DNA of 64,000 bases from Aliihoeflea sp023389195 (GCA_023389195.1 JAEWET010000010.1:1-64000), one strand, 5' to 3'. Counted from the first letter of the stretch, positions 20,414-28,962 are shown. Program-made: numbers and translations. Notes: generated by a model from the sequence alone, not told the origin.

Positions 20414-21318
20414 GTCAGCCCCCGCCGACCGAAGACCCGGCCCTGCGGCTTGCGCGCGACGACAGGAGCGTCGACGACGATTGGCGTTTCCGATGCCGGC
20501 TCTGCGGGAAGCGAGGCCATTGCGGGTTCGTCGACTTCGAGCCGAAAGCTCGTCGGCGACAGTTCGGGCCGTGCGAGGACGAAGCCCTGGACCATCGACG
20601 CACCCACTTCATGCGCCACGTCGAGCTGCCGGTTTTCCTCGATGCCCTCGAAGACGGTCACGATGCCCTGCCGCCGAAATTCCCCGACCATGACCTTAAG
20701 CAAGGTGACGCCGGGATGGGAATCCATCAGACGGGCTACCCATTTGGCGTCGAACTTGACGATGTCGGGCCGCAACTGCTTGACGCGCTCCATGTCGGAG
20801 CTTTCGGCACCGTAGTCGTCGACGGCCACTCGGTAGCCCTCGCGGCGCAGCGCGGCGACGAAATCCTGCAGCGCGGCGGCCGAGCCGGAGGGCTGCTCCG
20901 TCACCTCGCAGACGATGTTCTCGAATGGCAGGCCCGCCTCGCCCAGCACGATCCGCATTTCATGCAGCGCCGTGTCGACCACCGGCTTTTCGCAAAAGAG
21001 CGAGGGGTCGAAATTGATGAACAGCGTCACCTGCGGCCCGAACGCCGTCCCCGCATTGAGGATGTGAAGATCGCGCGCCAGCGCCTCGACGCGCAGACGG
21101 TCGATGCTCGGAATGGCGGCGAAGAACTGCCCGGGAGACGTCGCCTGGCCATCGCGGAAGGGCCGGATCAGCCCTTCGAATGCCCGCTGCTTCAAGCCGT
21201 CGGGCTCGAAGGCGAAGATCGGCTGGAAGGCGGTCTTGAGGACATAAGGTCCCCAGTGGCCGACGGCGGTGCCGTCGGCTTCGCGCATGATGTGCGGCAG
21301 GCCGAGACTGCGGGCCAA
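20410..21318 (-). CDS. EAL-domain cyclic-di-GMP phosphodiesterase
   Basis: A 302-residue cytosolic protein with an EAL domain over about residues 20-250. Key residues are retained: FEGLIRP (E48), NFDP (N102), CEVTEQ (E138), VAVDDYG (D167, D168), VKFD (K188), FEGIEE and VQGF (Q244), so it can plausibly cleave c-di-GMP to pGpG. No sensory or membrane domain is attached, and a disordered tail follows. It is first in a two-gene unit with the degenerate EAL protein. Confidence 0.88.
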   Translation of the reverse strand: MARSLGLPHIMREADGTAVGHWGPYVLKTAFQPIFAFEPDGLKQRAFEGLIRPFRDGQATSPGQFFAAIPSIDRLRVEALARDLHILNAGTAFGPQVTLFINFDPSLFCEKPVVDTALHEMRIVLGEAGLPFENIVCEVTEQPSGSAAALQDFVAALRREGYRVAVDDYGAESSDMERVKQLRPDIVKFDAKWVARLMDSHPGVTLLKVMVGEFRRQGIVTVFEGIEENRQLDVAHEVGASMVQGFVLARPELSPTSFRLEVDEPAMASLPAEPASETPIVVDAPVVARKPQGRVFGRRGLT

Positions 21319-21487
21319 GAGAACGGCCCTCCCCTGGGCGACAAACTTCCCGCGAAGCTTAATTGCACAAGGCTAAGCAGGCGTTAATCGCGGATGACTG
21401 GTCCAACCGTCGAGCCTTGCGATTCGACGCCGGATCATTCATTAAGCCGGCGGCCGCGACAGGCGGCTGAAAACGAGCCGGAGACGA

Positions 21488-22696
21488 ATGACCATGGCCT
21501 TTCTTGCCGATGCCCTTTCCCGCGTGAAGCCGTCCGCGACCATCGCGGTGACGCAGAAGGCGCGCGAACTGAAAGCGCAGGGTCGCGACGTCATCGGCCT
21601 TGGCGCCGGCGAGCCCGATTTCGACACGCCGGACAACATCAAGGATGCCGCCGTCGAGGCGATCCGCCGCGGCGAGACCAAGTATCCGCCGGTCTCCGGC
21701 ATTCCCGAACTGCGCAAGGCCATCGCGGCCAAGTTCAAGCGCGAGAACAATCTCGACTATACGCCCGAGCAGACCATCGTCGGCACCGGCGGCAAGCAGA
21801 TCCTGTTCAACGCCTTCATGGCGACGCTGAACGCCGGCGACGAGGTCATCATCCCCCGCCCCTACTGGGTCTCCTACCCGGAGATGGTCGCGATCTGCGG
21901 CGGCACGTCGGTCTTCGCCGAAACCTCGATCGACAACGGCTTCAAGCTGACCGCCGAGGCGCTGGAAAAGGTGATCACGCCGAAGACCAAGTGGCTGTTG
22001 ATGAACTCGCCGTCCAATCCGTCCGGCGCGGCCTATACCGAGGCCGAGCTGCGCGCCATCGCCGACGTGCTGCTGAAGCATCCGCATGTGTGGACGCTGA
22101 CGGACGACATGTACGAGCACCTGACCTATGGCGACTTCGTCTTCAAGACGATCGCCGAAGTCGAGCCGAAGCTCAACGAGCGCACGCTGACGATGAACGG
22201 CGTCTCCAAGGCCTACGCCATGACCGGCTGGCGCATCGGCTATGCGGCCGGTCCGATCGCGCTGATCAAGGCGATGGACATGATCCAGGGCCAGCAGACC
22301 TCCGGCGCCTGCACCATCGCGCAGTGGGCGGCGGTCGAGGCGCTGAACGGGCCGCAGGACTTCGTGGCGAAGAACAAGGACATCTTCCAGGGCCGCCGCG
22401 ACCTCGTCGTCTCGATGCTGAACCAGGCCAAGGGCATTTCCTGCCCGGTGCCGGAAGGCGCGTTCTACGTCTATCCGTCCTGCGAAGGCACGATCGGCAA
22501 GAAGACGCGGGATGGCAAGTTGATCGAGACCGACGAAGACTTCGTCTCGGCGCTTCTCGAACAGGAAGGCGTCGCCGTCGTCCATGGTTCGGCCTTCGGC
22601 CTCGGCCCGAATTTCCGCATCTCCTACGCGACGTCGGAAGCCTTGCTGGAAGAGGCCTGCAGCCGAATCCAGCGCTTCACCGCGTCGCTTCTCTGA
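21488..22696 (+). CDS. aatA: Class I aspartate/aromatic aminotransferase
   Basis: A 402-residue cytosolic PLP enzyme transferring the amino group between aspartate (and possibly aromatic or prephenate substrates) and 2-oxoglutarate. GVSKAYAMTGWRIG carries the Schiff-base Lys241; N177 in SPSNPSG, Asp206/207 and Tyr209 bind the cofactor; the C-terminal FRISYA Arg binds substrate. It matches the rhizobial AatA type (subgroup 1-beta). ATG 21488 has GGAG five bases upstream; an ATG two codons on is equivalent. It is divergent from the EAL genes. Confidence 0.93.
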   Translation: MTMAFLADALSRVKPSATIAVTQKARELKAQGRDVIGLGAGEPDFDTPDNIKDAAVEAIRRGETKYPPVSGIPELRKAIAAKFKRENNLDYTPEQTIVGTGGKQILFNAFMATLNAGDEVIIPRPYWVSYPEMVAICGGTSVFAETSIDNGFKLTAEALEKVITPKTKWLLMNSPSNPSGAAYTEAELRAIADVLLKHPHVWTLTDDMYEHLTYGDFVFKTIAEVEPKLNERTLTMNGVSKAYAMTGWRIGYAAGPIALIKAMDMIQGQQTSGACTIAQWAAVEALNGPQDFVAKNKDIFQGRRDLVVSMLNQAKGISCPVPEGAFYVYPSCEGTIGKKTRDGKLIETDEDFVSALLEQEGVAVVHGSAFGLGPNFRISYATSEALLEEACSRIQRFTASLL

Positions 22697-22891
22697 GCCG
22701 ATTTTCACCGCCGGCTAGAATTATCGTTGAAATGAGGCGTCAGCGCGTTAGGTTCCCGTGCCATCGCGCTTTCGCCGGCTTTCTTTCAGGTTGATCAGAT
22801 ACCGTCACGATATGCCGCAGCGGAAGCTGTGCATTCCAGCTTGCTGACAGAGTATACCTCCGAGCAAGGAACTGAAGACGGGGACCGATCC

Positions 22892-24526
22892 ATGGAAGAA
22901 GAACCAAATAAAAGCACCGTCACGGTCGATGATATCGACTACGAGGTCGGACAAGACAACATTCAGGTCTTCGGACTGGATATTCACAACCCGGTCTTTG
23001 CGATCTCGGGCGGCGTGGTGGTCGTCTTCGTAATCCTCACACTGCTGTTCCCGGTGACGACCGGGGATTTCTTCGCCTGGCTGCGGCCTTGGCTGACCGA
23101 CAATTTCGACTGGCTGCTGATGATCGCGGGCAATCTGTTCGTGCTGTTCAGCCTTGCCCTCATCGTCACGCCGCTCGGCTCCATCCGCCTCGGCGGCGCC
23201 GATGCAAGGCCCGACTACAGCTATCTCGGCTGGTTCTCGATGCTGTTCGCGGCCGGCATGGGCATCGGCCTCATGTATTTCGGCGTTTCCGAACCGCTCG
23301 GTCACTACCAGGCCGCACTCGGCGGCGTTACGGTCGAAAACGGCGTTCGCACCGATTGGGCTCCGCTTGGCGGCGCTGAAGGTGACACAGCCGCGGCACA
23401 AAGCCTCGCAATGGCCGCAACCATCTATCACTGGGGCCTTCACCCCTGGGCGATCTACGCCGTTCTCGCGCTGTCGCTCGCTTTCTTCTCGTACAATCGC
23501 GGCCTGCCGCTGACGCTGCGCTCGGTCTTCTATCCGCTTCTGGGCGAGCGCGTCTGGGGCTGGCCGGGCCACATCATCGACACGCTCGCCGTCTTCGCCA
23601 CTCTCTTCGGGCTCGCCACCTCGCTCGGTTTCGGCGCCGAACAGGCGATGGCGGGCATCGAATTCCTGTTCGGCATTCCGGCGACGGACGGCAACAAGGT
23701 CATCCTGATCGTCGTCATCACGGCCATCGCGCTGGTCTCGGTCGTGGCCGGGTTGGAAGCGGGCGTGAAGCGCCTGTCGGAAATCAACATGGCGCTGGCT
23801 CTTACCCTGCTCCTGTTCATCCTGCTGGCCGGGCCAACGCTGGTGATCGTCACCGGCTTCTTCCAGAACACGGTGTCCTACGTCACCTACCTCCTGCCGC
23901 TGGCCAACCCGTTCGGCCGCGAGGATGTCAACTTCCTGCATGGCTGGACGACGTTCTACTGGGCGTGGTGGATTTCCTGGTCGCCCTTCGTCGGCATGTT
24001 CATCGCCCGCGTCTCGCGCGGACGCACGGTGCGCGAATTCATGACCTGCGTCCTGATCGTGCCCACCGTCCTGTCGATCATCTGGATGTCGACCTTCGGC
24101 GGCACCGCGATCGATCAGGTCGCCGTCGCCGGCAACGCGCTGGTTGCCGAGGCCTCGGACGACCTGAAGCTGTTCATCATGGCCAACGCACTGCCGCTGA
24201 CGCAGATCGTCTCGTTCGTCGGCATCGTGCTCGTCATCATCTTCTTCGTCACCTCGTCGGATTCGGGGTCGCTGGTGATCGACACCATCACCGCCGGTGG
24301 CAAGGTCGACGCGCCAACCGCGCAGCGCGTCTTCTGGGCCTCGTTCGAAGGACTGGTTGCGATCACGCTCCTCTTGAGCGGTGGCCTGGCCGCGTTGCAA
24401 TCGGCAGCCGTGGCGACGGGCCTGCCCTTCGCCGTCCTCCTGGTACTGATGATGTTCAGCACCTGGAGGGGCCTTCGCGGCGAGCGCTACGTGACGACGA
24501 TACCGGCATCCGCACCGGGTCAGTGA
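22892..24526 (+). CDS. BCCT-family betaine/choline/carnitine transporter
   Basis: A 544-residue inner-membrane secondary carrier with about twelve spans. The substrate helix motif is GMGIG (122-126), in the form seen in glycine-betaine and related carriers. FYWAWWISWSPFVGMFIARV is the family signature, followed by RGRTVREF. It imports quaternary-ammonium osmolytes with Na+ or H+. The start ATG 22892 is preferred because the 21 upstream codons in frame are polar and not family-like. A strong hairpin follows the stop codon. Confidence 0.92.
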   Translation: MEEEPNKSTVTVDDIDYEVGQDNIQVFGLDIHNPVFAISGGVVVVFVILTLLFPVTTGDFFAWLRPWLTDNFDWLLMIAGNLFVLFSLALIVTPLGSIRLGGADARPDYSYLGWFSMLFAAGMGIGLMYFGVSEPLGHYQAALGGVTVENGVRTDWAPLGGAEGDTAAAQSLAMAATIYHWGLHPWAIYAVLALSLAFFSYNRGLPLTLRSVFYPLLGERVWGWPGHIIDTLAVFATLFGLATSLGFGAEQAMAGIEFLFGIPATDGNKVILIVVITAIALVSVVAGLEAGVKRLSEINMALALTLLLFILLAGPTLVIVTGFFQNTVSYVTYLLPLANPFGREDVNFLHGWTTFYWAWWISWSPFVGMFIARVSRGRTVREFMTCVLIVPTVLSIIWMSTFGGTAIDQVAVAGNALVAEASDDLKLFIMANALPLTQIVSFVGIVLVIIFFVTSSDSGSLVIDTITAGGKVDAPTAQRVFWASFEGLVAITLLLSGGLAALQSAAVATGLPFAVLLVLMMFSTWRGLRGERYVTTIPASAPGQ

Positions 24527-24529
24527 CGC

Positions 24530-24578
24530 AACGGCGGCCAAGGCATGGATTCAACCATACCTTGCCTTGGCCGCCGTT
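24530..24578 (+). terminator. 16-bp perfect hairpin after the BCCT gene
   Basis: AACGGCGGCCAAGGCA at 24530-24545 pairs exactly with TGCCTTGGCCGCCGTT at 24563-24578, leaving a 17-base loop. It starts four bases after the transporter stop codon. There is no T-run, so it may terminate by a Rho-associated route or protect the 3' end. Confidence 0.6.
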
Positions 24579-24595
24579 CCATGCCATGCAATATG

Positions 24596-24627
24596 CGTTC
24601 GGGTATTTGACGGCCCGGAGACTGGAA
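24596..24627 (+). promoter_or_regulatory. Shared csp leader element, copy 1
   Basis: A 32-base block that recurs at 25074-25105 with 29 of 32 bases identical. The invariant parts are CGTTCGGG and GGCCCGGAGACTGGAA. It ends 98 bases before the start of the first cold-shock gene. Because it precedes both csp paralogues, it is probably a common promoter-proximal or untranslated-leader control element. Confidence 0.6.
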
Positions 24628-24725
24628 CGTTTTGGACGACCTTTCCCCGATTTCGTGAACTCTCGACGACCGCGACCGCAACCGAACGGCGGACGCACAC
24701 CACAATCAGGGCATAGGAGTCCCAC

Positions 24726-24941
24726 ATGAGCAGCCAGAGCGGCACCGTTAAGTTCTTCAACACCACCAAGGGCTTCGGCTTCATCACGCCGGACGACGGC
24801 GCTAAGGACGTGTTCGTCCACATCTCGGCCGTCGAAAAGTCCGGCCTGCGCACCCTCGTCGACGGCCAGAAGGTCACGTTCGACGTCGAGCCGGACCGCA
24901 TGGGCAAGGGCCCGAAGGCCGTCAACCTTCAGGAAGCCTGA
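24726..24941 (+). CDS. Cold-shock protein CspA family (first paralogue)
   Basis: A 71-residue single-stranded nucleic-acid-binding protein, an RNA chaperone of the cytoplasm. KGFGFI (RNP1) and VFVHI (RNP2) sit on the five-stranded OB barrel. TAGGAG lies just upstream of ATG 24726. A long leader carrying the repeated 32-base element precedes it, and a strong intrinsic terminator follows, so it is monocistronic. Closely similar to the second csp gene 400 bp downstream, indicating duplication. Confidence 0.96.
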   Translation: MSSQSGTVKFFNTTKGFGFITPDDGAKDVFVHISAVEKSGLRTLVDGQKVTFDVEPDRMGKGPKAVNLQEA

Positions 24942-24973
24942 TCCCTTCGCAGCATCGCTGCAGGGAACGACGA

Positions 24974-25000
24974 AGCGCCGCCCGCAGCGGCGCTTTTTTT
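24974..25000 (+). terminator. Rho-independent terminator of first csp gene
   Basis: The stem AGCGCCG (24974-24980) with CGGCGCT (24988-24994) is followed by a run of T to 25000. This is a standard intrinsic terminator 32 bases after the csp stop codon. Confidence 0.9.
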
Positions 25001-25073
25001 GTCGGTCGGATTTGCTTCACACGTGCAGGAAACTTTTTCTTGCCGAGTGTATCAAAATGCGGGACAGTCTTGA

Positions 25074-25105
25074 CGTTCGGGCAATTGCCGGCCCGGAGAC
25101 TGGAA
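25074..25105 (+). promoter_or_regulatory. Shared csp leader element, copy 2
   Basis: Second copy of the 32-base block, differing at three positions in its middle. It ends 216 bases before the second csp start codon, so this mRNA would have a longer leader than the first. The interval 25106-25321 has no gene that can be supported. Confidence 0.6.
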
Positions 25106-25321
25106 TAGAATGACCGGATCGACAGACCAGACGACCATGATCGCTCGCAAAGTCCATCCGGCTCGACCGCGAAAAGAATGGGGGACTTCAACCCCGCGCA
25201 CCGCCCTGTTTCCTTCTCCCTCAAAAAGAGCACTGCCCAATCAAGCGCCGGGCGCCGGCGCGCCCTTATGTCATGGGGCCGAACACCCCTGATGCAATCC
25301 CGGGAGATGAGGAACCTTCCC

Positions 25322-25534
25322 ATGCCGCAGAGTGGAACAGTCAAATTCTTCAATCACGCCAAGGGCTTCGGCTTCATTACGCCGGATGACGGGCAAAAGG
25401 ACGTGTTCGTCCACATCTCCGCCGTACAGGCCTCGGGCCTGCAGGGCCTGGAGGACGGGCAGAAGGTGAGCTTCGAAACCGAGCCGGACAAGCGCGGCAA
25501 GGGCCCGAAGGCCGTCAACCTCACCGTTGGTTGA
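25322..25534 (+). CDS. Cold-shock protein CspA family (second paralogue)
   Basis: A 70-residue OB-fold RNA chaperone with KGFGFI and VFVHI motifs, differing from the first paralogue at scattered positions. ATG 25322 follows GATGAGGAACCTTCCC, in which GAGGAA is the ribosome-binding site; the ATG at 25307 overlaps that site and is less likely. It is monocistronic, with its own leader element and terminator. Confidence 0.96.
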   Translation: MPQSGTVKFFNHAKGFGFITPDDGQKDVFVHISAVQASGLQGLEDGQKVSFETEPDKRGKGPKAVNLTVG

Positions 25535-25550
25535 AGTCGTCAAGTTTCGA

Positions 25551-25580
25551 GCCCCGCGAAGCCTGCTTCGCGGGGCCTTT
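25551..25580 (+). terminator. Rho-independent terminator of second csp gene
   Basis: A perfect 11-bp stem, GCCCCGCGAAG (25551-25561) with CTTCGCGGGGC (25566-25576), with a CCTG loop and then CTTT. Confidence 0.85.
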
Positions 25581-25690
25581 CCATGCGTTTTCATCCGTGA
25601 TTTGCCGTTCAGCATCCGTTCATCGAAAGAGACTTAAATCTTTACGCAACGCCGGCGATGGATGTGTTTGGGCCGGTCAGGAGTAGAACG

Positions 25691-26113
25691 ATGAACCGCA
25701 TTGTGAAGACAGCCGCCGTCTCCGCACTCGTTGCAGTCACGGCGCTCACCGCCGCAATCCCCGCCAATGCCGGCGAGCGCTGGCGCCACCGCGACCGCGT
25801 CAATGGCGGCGATGTCGTCGCCGCCGGCGTCCTCGGCCTTGCCGCCGGCGCGCTGATCGCCGGCTCGGCCAACCGCCCCGTCTACCGCGAGCGCTATTAC
25901 GATGGCGGCTACTACGCCCCCCGCCCCGTCTACCAGCGCCCCGTCCGCGTCTACGAAGAGCCCCGCCCGGTCTATGTCGAGCGCTATTCGAGCTTCGAGC
26001 CGTGGACCCGCGACTGGTACCGCTACTGCTCGGACCGCTACCGCTCGTTCGATCCGAACACCGGCACCTTCGTCGGCTATGACGGCGTCCGCCGGTTCTG
26101 CGAAGCGAACTGA
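25691..26113 (+). CDS. BA14K family secreted protein
   Basis: A 140-residue exported protein. A Sec signal peptide (MNRIVKTAAVSALVAVTALT, cut near ANAG) is followed by a glycine-rich hydrophobic segment that could span the membrane, a Tyr/Pro/Arg-rich region, and a C-terminal BA14K module: WYRYCSDRYRSFDPNTGTF ending in RRFC. BA14K is known as a lectin-like immunoreactive protein of Brucella and is common in Hyphomicrobiales. ATG 25691 is chosen because it begins the signal peptide. Confidence 0.9.
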   Translation: MNRIVKTAAVSALVAVTALTAAIPANAGERWRHRDRVNGGDVVAAGVLGLAAGALIAGSANRPVYRERYYDGGYYAPRPVYQRPVRVYEEPRPVYVERYSSFEPWTRDWYRYCSDRYRSFDPNTGTFVGYDGVRRFCEAN

Positions 26114-26130
26114 GATTTCAGGAATTGACG

Positions 26131-26159
26131 AAAAAGCCCGCCGATTGGCGGGCTTTTTT
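26131..26159 (+). terminator. Rho-independent terminator of BA14K gene
   Basis: AAAGCCCGCC pairs with GGCGGGCTTT around a GATT loop and is followed by more T. The A-run on the left allows it to work on the other strand too. Confidence 0.9.
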
Positions 26160-26202
26160 GTGGGGTGGTGGTGAGGTTTGAGGGCGCGGTTTATTTGAAT
26201 TT

Positions 26203-26347
26203 ACCCCCACCCTTTATCCCTCCCCACAAGGGGGAGGGAGTCCGTCAGCGTCGCGCAGATGCCTTCCGCCTGGCACCAAGTTTCGACAATTGGACGCGAC
26301 GTGGATGCCCTCCCTCCCCCTTGTGGGGAGGGATAGAGGGTGGGGGT
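26203..26347. repeat. Long palindromic intergenic element, type 1, copy C
   Basis: Arms are 26203-26240 and 26310-26347 with one mismatch. The right flank continues CTTCTTCGAAAAA, as in copies B and D. It lies between the convergent BA14K and MBL-hydrolase genes. Confidence 0.9.
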
Positions 26348-26372
26348 CTTCTTCGAAAAAACCCACCCCGCC

Positions 26373-27011
26373 TCACACCAAAAACGGATTATTGCGCCGT
26401 TCCTCACCAAACCGTCCGCCCGGACCGTGGCCGCAGATGAAGCCGATCTCGTCTCCGAGCGGCAGGAGCTTTTCCTTGATCGAGCGGATCAGCGTGTCGT
26501 GGTCGCCGCCGGGCAGGTCGGTGCGGCCGATCGAGCCGGCGAACAGCACGTCGCCGACATGGGCGAAGCTGGCGGCGCGGTTGTAGTAGACGACGTGGCC
26601 GGGCGCGTGGCCGGGGCAATGCAGCACCTCGAACTCGTGGTCGCCGAACGAGACTTTTTCGCCCTCGGTCAGATACCGGTCGGGCGTGCAGTTGGCGAGG
26701 CCCTCGATACCGTAGTTGCGCGCCTGGTCGGCGATGCGGGCGAGAAGCGGCGCGTCGGCCTCGTGCGGGCCGACGATGTCGACGCCGAGCGCTGCCTTCA
26801 ATTCCATCGCGCCGCCGGCATGGTCGAGATGGCCATGCGTCAGCCAGATGGCCTCGATCGTCAGTCCGTTTTCGGCAATGACCTTCGTCAGCGTCTCGAC
26901 GTCCCCGCCCGGATCGACGACGACGCCGCGCTTCGTCGCCTCGTCGAACAGGATCGTGCAGTTCTGCTGGAACGGCGTGACGGGGACGATCCCCGCTCTC
27001 ATCTCACCCAT
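26373..27011 (-). CDS. MBL-fold metallo-hydrolase (glyoxalase II-like)
   Basis: A 212-residue cytosolic metal-dependent hydrolase. THGHLDHAGG is the HxHxDH zinc motif (about residues 58-67); the later ligands are in HCPGHAPGH, FAGSIGRTDLPGGD and GHGPGG. It is the short GloB-related type that lacks the glutathione-binding C-terminal domain of classical glyoxalase II, so the thioester substrate is uncertain. ATG 27011 is used; GGAGACC lies just upstream. Confidence 0.9.
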   Translation of the reverse strand: MGEMRAGIVPVTPFQQNCTILFDEATKRGVVVDPGGDVETLTKVIAENGLTIEAIWLTHGHLDHAGGAMELKAALGVDIVGPHEADAPLLARIADQARNYGIEGLANCTPDRYLTEGEKVSFGDHEFEVLHCPGHAPGHVVYYNRAASFAHVGDVLFAGSIGRTDLPGGDHDTLIRSIKEKLLPLGDEIGFICGHGPGGRFGEERRNNPFLV

Positions 27012-27183
27012 GATGGTCTCCTCTTAGCCGGGCTCTACCTGAGGAGAATGAGGGCGGATTGCAAGGGTGGAGGTGCTCGCTCGACTTGCGTCATCCCGCA
27101 ACGGGTGCGACGCGAAGCGGCGAGCCCGTATGCGGGAACCATTCCGTGACCGTAATGCCCAGGTGGAAATCGCACGGAGTGGG

Positions 27184-27237
27184 TTCCGGATATTCGGTCC
27201 CCGCTTCGCGCGGACCGAATTCCGGAATGACATGCTC
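27184..27237. repeat. Imperfect palindrome in the ilvE/MBL gap
   Basis: TTCCGGATATTCGGTCC (27184-27200) faces GGACCGAATTCCGGAA (27212-27227 region to 27237) around CGCTTCGCGC. It ends just after ilvE on its strand. The flanking 27040-27183 segment is non-coding and resembles rhizobial intergenic repeat debris. It may serve as the ilvE terminator. Confidence 0.5.
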
Positions 27238-27241
27238 CGCC

Positions 27242-28135
27242 CTACTCCGCCGCGATGGCGTGCTTGGGCTGCACTTCCGCGGAATAGTCGTTCATCAGAT
27301 TGCGCGAGATCTCGCCCGGCGTGAAGCGGTAGGGGCCGACTTCGGAGACGGGCGTGACTTCGGCGGCGGTGCCGGTGAGGAAGCACTCGGTGAAGCCTTC
27401 CATCTCCTCCGGCTGGATCGCGCGCTGGACGACTTCGAGGCCGCGGCGCTTGGCGAGGTCGATGACCGTGCGACGCGTGATGCCGTCGAGGAAGCAGTCC
27501 GGGTCCGGTGTGTGGATCTGGCCGTCCTTGACGAAGAAGACGTTGGCGCCGGTGGCCTCGGCGACGCGGCCGCGCCAATCGAGCATCAGCGCATCGGCAT
27601 AGCCCTTGGCCTCGGCCGCGTGCTTGGACAGCGTGCAGATCATGTAGAGGCCGGCAGCCTTCGACTTCGACGGCGCGGTGCGCGGATCGGGGCGGCGATA
27701 TTCGGCGAGGTCGAGGCGGATGCCCTTGAGCTTCTGCTCGGGGTCGAAATAGCTCGGCCACTGCCAGATCGCGATCGCGCAGTTGATGCGGTTCGACTGC
27801 GCCGAAACACCCATCATCTCCGAGCCACGCCAGGCGATCGGGCGGACATAGGCGTCCTGAAAACCCTGCTTCTTCAGAAGCTCGCGGCAGGCGTCGTCGA
27901 TCTCGCCGACCGAATAGGGAATCTTGAAGCCGAGCAGGCGCGCGGATTCGTGCAGGCGCTCGGTGTGCTCGGTCAGCTTGAAGATCTCGCCGCCATAGGC
28001 CCGCTCGCCCTCGAACACGGCGCTTGCATAGTGGAGGCCGTGGGTCAGCACGTGAATCTTGGCGTCCGCCCATTTGACGAATTCGCCGTTCATCCAGATA
28101 TGGCCGTCCAGTTGGTCGAAGGGAACGGATGCCAT
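27242..28135 (-). CDS. ilvE: Branched-chain amino acid aminotransferase
   Basis: A 297-residue fold-type-IV PLP enzyme that interconverts Leu, Ile and Val with their 2-oxo acids. Typical blocks are IWMNGEFVKWADAKIHVLTH, HYASAVFEGERAYGG, the region around KSKAAGLYM (PLP lysine), EATGANVFFVKDG and TECFLTGTAAEVTPV. The start MASVPFDQLDG at 28135 has GGGAGG six bases upstream; the frame beyond it is not family-like. It is divergent from the MarR gene across a 233-bp region holding a perfect palindrome. Confidence 0.94.
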   Translation of the reverse strand: MASVPFDQLDGHIWMNGEFVKWADAKIHVLTHGLHYASAVFEGERAYGGEIFKLTEHTERLHESARLLGFKIPYSVGEIDDACRELLKKQGFQDAYVRPIAWRGSEMMGVSAQSNRINCAIAIWQWPSYFDPEQKLKGIRLDLAEYRRPDPRTAPSKSKAAGLYMICTLSKHAAEAKGYADALMLDWRGRVAEATGANVFFVKDGQIHTPDPDCFLDGITRRTVIDLAKRRGLEVVQRAIQPEEMEGFTECFLTGTAAEVTPVSEVGPYRFTPGEISRNLMNDYSAEVQPKHAIAAE

Positions 28136-28314
28136 GATAACCTCCCGCGGGCCTTTGCCCTGATCGTTGAGAGCTGCGTTTCTTGTCCTGTCGCGTTTCG
28201 TCCGCATTGGCGCGACGGCGTGGCAAATTGAAGGAAGTTCCAGAAAAATCCGCTTCGACTTGCCTTTTCGTTCGTCAATTGGCGAAAAGATTGGCAAAAA
28301 TTACAAGGCCGTGC

Positions 28315-28343
28315 AATTTATGTCAACAAGGCTGACATAAATT
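28315..28343. promoter_or_regulatory. Perfect 11-bp palindrome, candidate MarR operator
   Basis: AATTTATGTCA (28315-28325) and TGACATAAATT (28333-28343) are exact inverted repeats with a seven-base ACAAGGC spacer. The site is AT-rich in a GC-rich genome and ends 25 bases before the marR start codon. MarR proteins usually bind such palindromes and repress their own gene. It could also affect the divergent ilvE promoter. Confidence 0.7.
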
Positions 28344-28368
28344 TCAAATCTGGTAGAATGACCGAACG

Positions 28369-28926
28369 ATGATGGCGAAGAAACCGGCCGAGACGGCCAA
28401 GGCGATCCGCACCCCGCTGACGGTCGACGACGGCATCGATTTCCCGATGATCGAGCTGTTCTTCTTCGCCTATCGCGATTTCACCTCCGATCCCGACCAG
28501 TTGCTGGCGACCTACGGGTTCGGGCGCGCGCATCACCGCGTCGTCCACTTCGTCAACCGCATACCGGGCCTGACGGTCGCCGAGTTGCTGGACGTGCTCA
28601 AGATCACCAAGCAGAGCCTTGCGCGGGTGCTGAAACAGTTGATCGACACCGGCTACATCGTCCAGATCCAGGGCCTGCGCGACCGGCGCCAGCGCGAGCT
28701 CTATCCGACCGCTAAGGGTCGCGACCTCGCGCTTGCGCTGGCCGCGCCACAGTCCCGCCGTATCGCCAATGCACTGACGCGCCTGGACATGCAGGATCGC
28801 GAGACGGTCGAGACCTTCCTGAAATCGATGGTCGATCCCGACCTGCGCGCCCAGATCGAACAGCTTCCCGACGCCGCCGGAAACGTGCAGGATAAAGCGG
28901 TCGCCGAACCGGAAGCAACGCGATAG
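28369..28926 (+). CDS. MarR family transcriptional regulator
   Basis: A 185-residue winged-helix dimeric regulator. GLTVAELLDVLKITKQSLAR is the helix-turn-helix and DRRQRELYPTAKGRD the wing. The N-terminal 35 residues are an extension before the dimerisation helices. The arrangement MarR, response regulator, histidine kinase resembles the petP-petR pair described in Rhodobacter capsulatus; here this is a positional analogy only. The palindrome 25 bp upstream is the likely autoregulatory operator. Confidence 0.9.
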   Translation: MMAKKPAETAKAIRTPLTVDDGIDFPMIELFFFAYRDFTSDPDQLLATYGFGRAHHRVVHFVNRIPGLTVAELLDVLKITKQSLARVLKQLIDTGYIVQIQGLRDRRQRELYPTAKGRDLALALAAPQSRRIANALTRLDMQDRETVETFLKSMVDPDLRAQIEQLPDAAGNVQDKAVAEPEATR

Positions 28927-28962
28927 AAAACGACTTTCGGGCGGGGATCGAAGGGAGCATTC

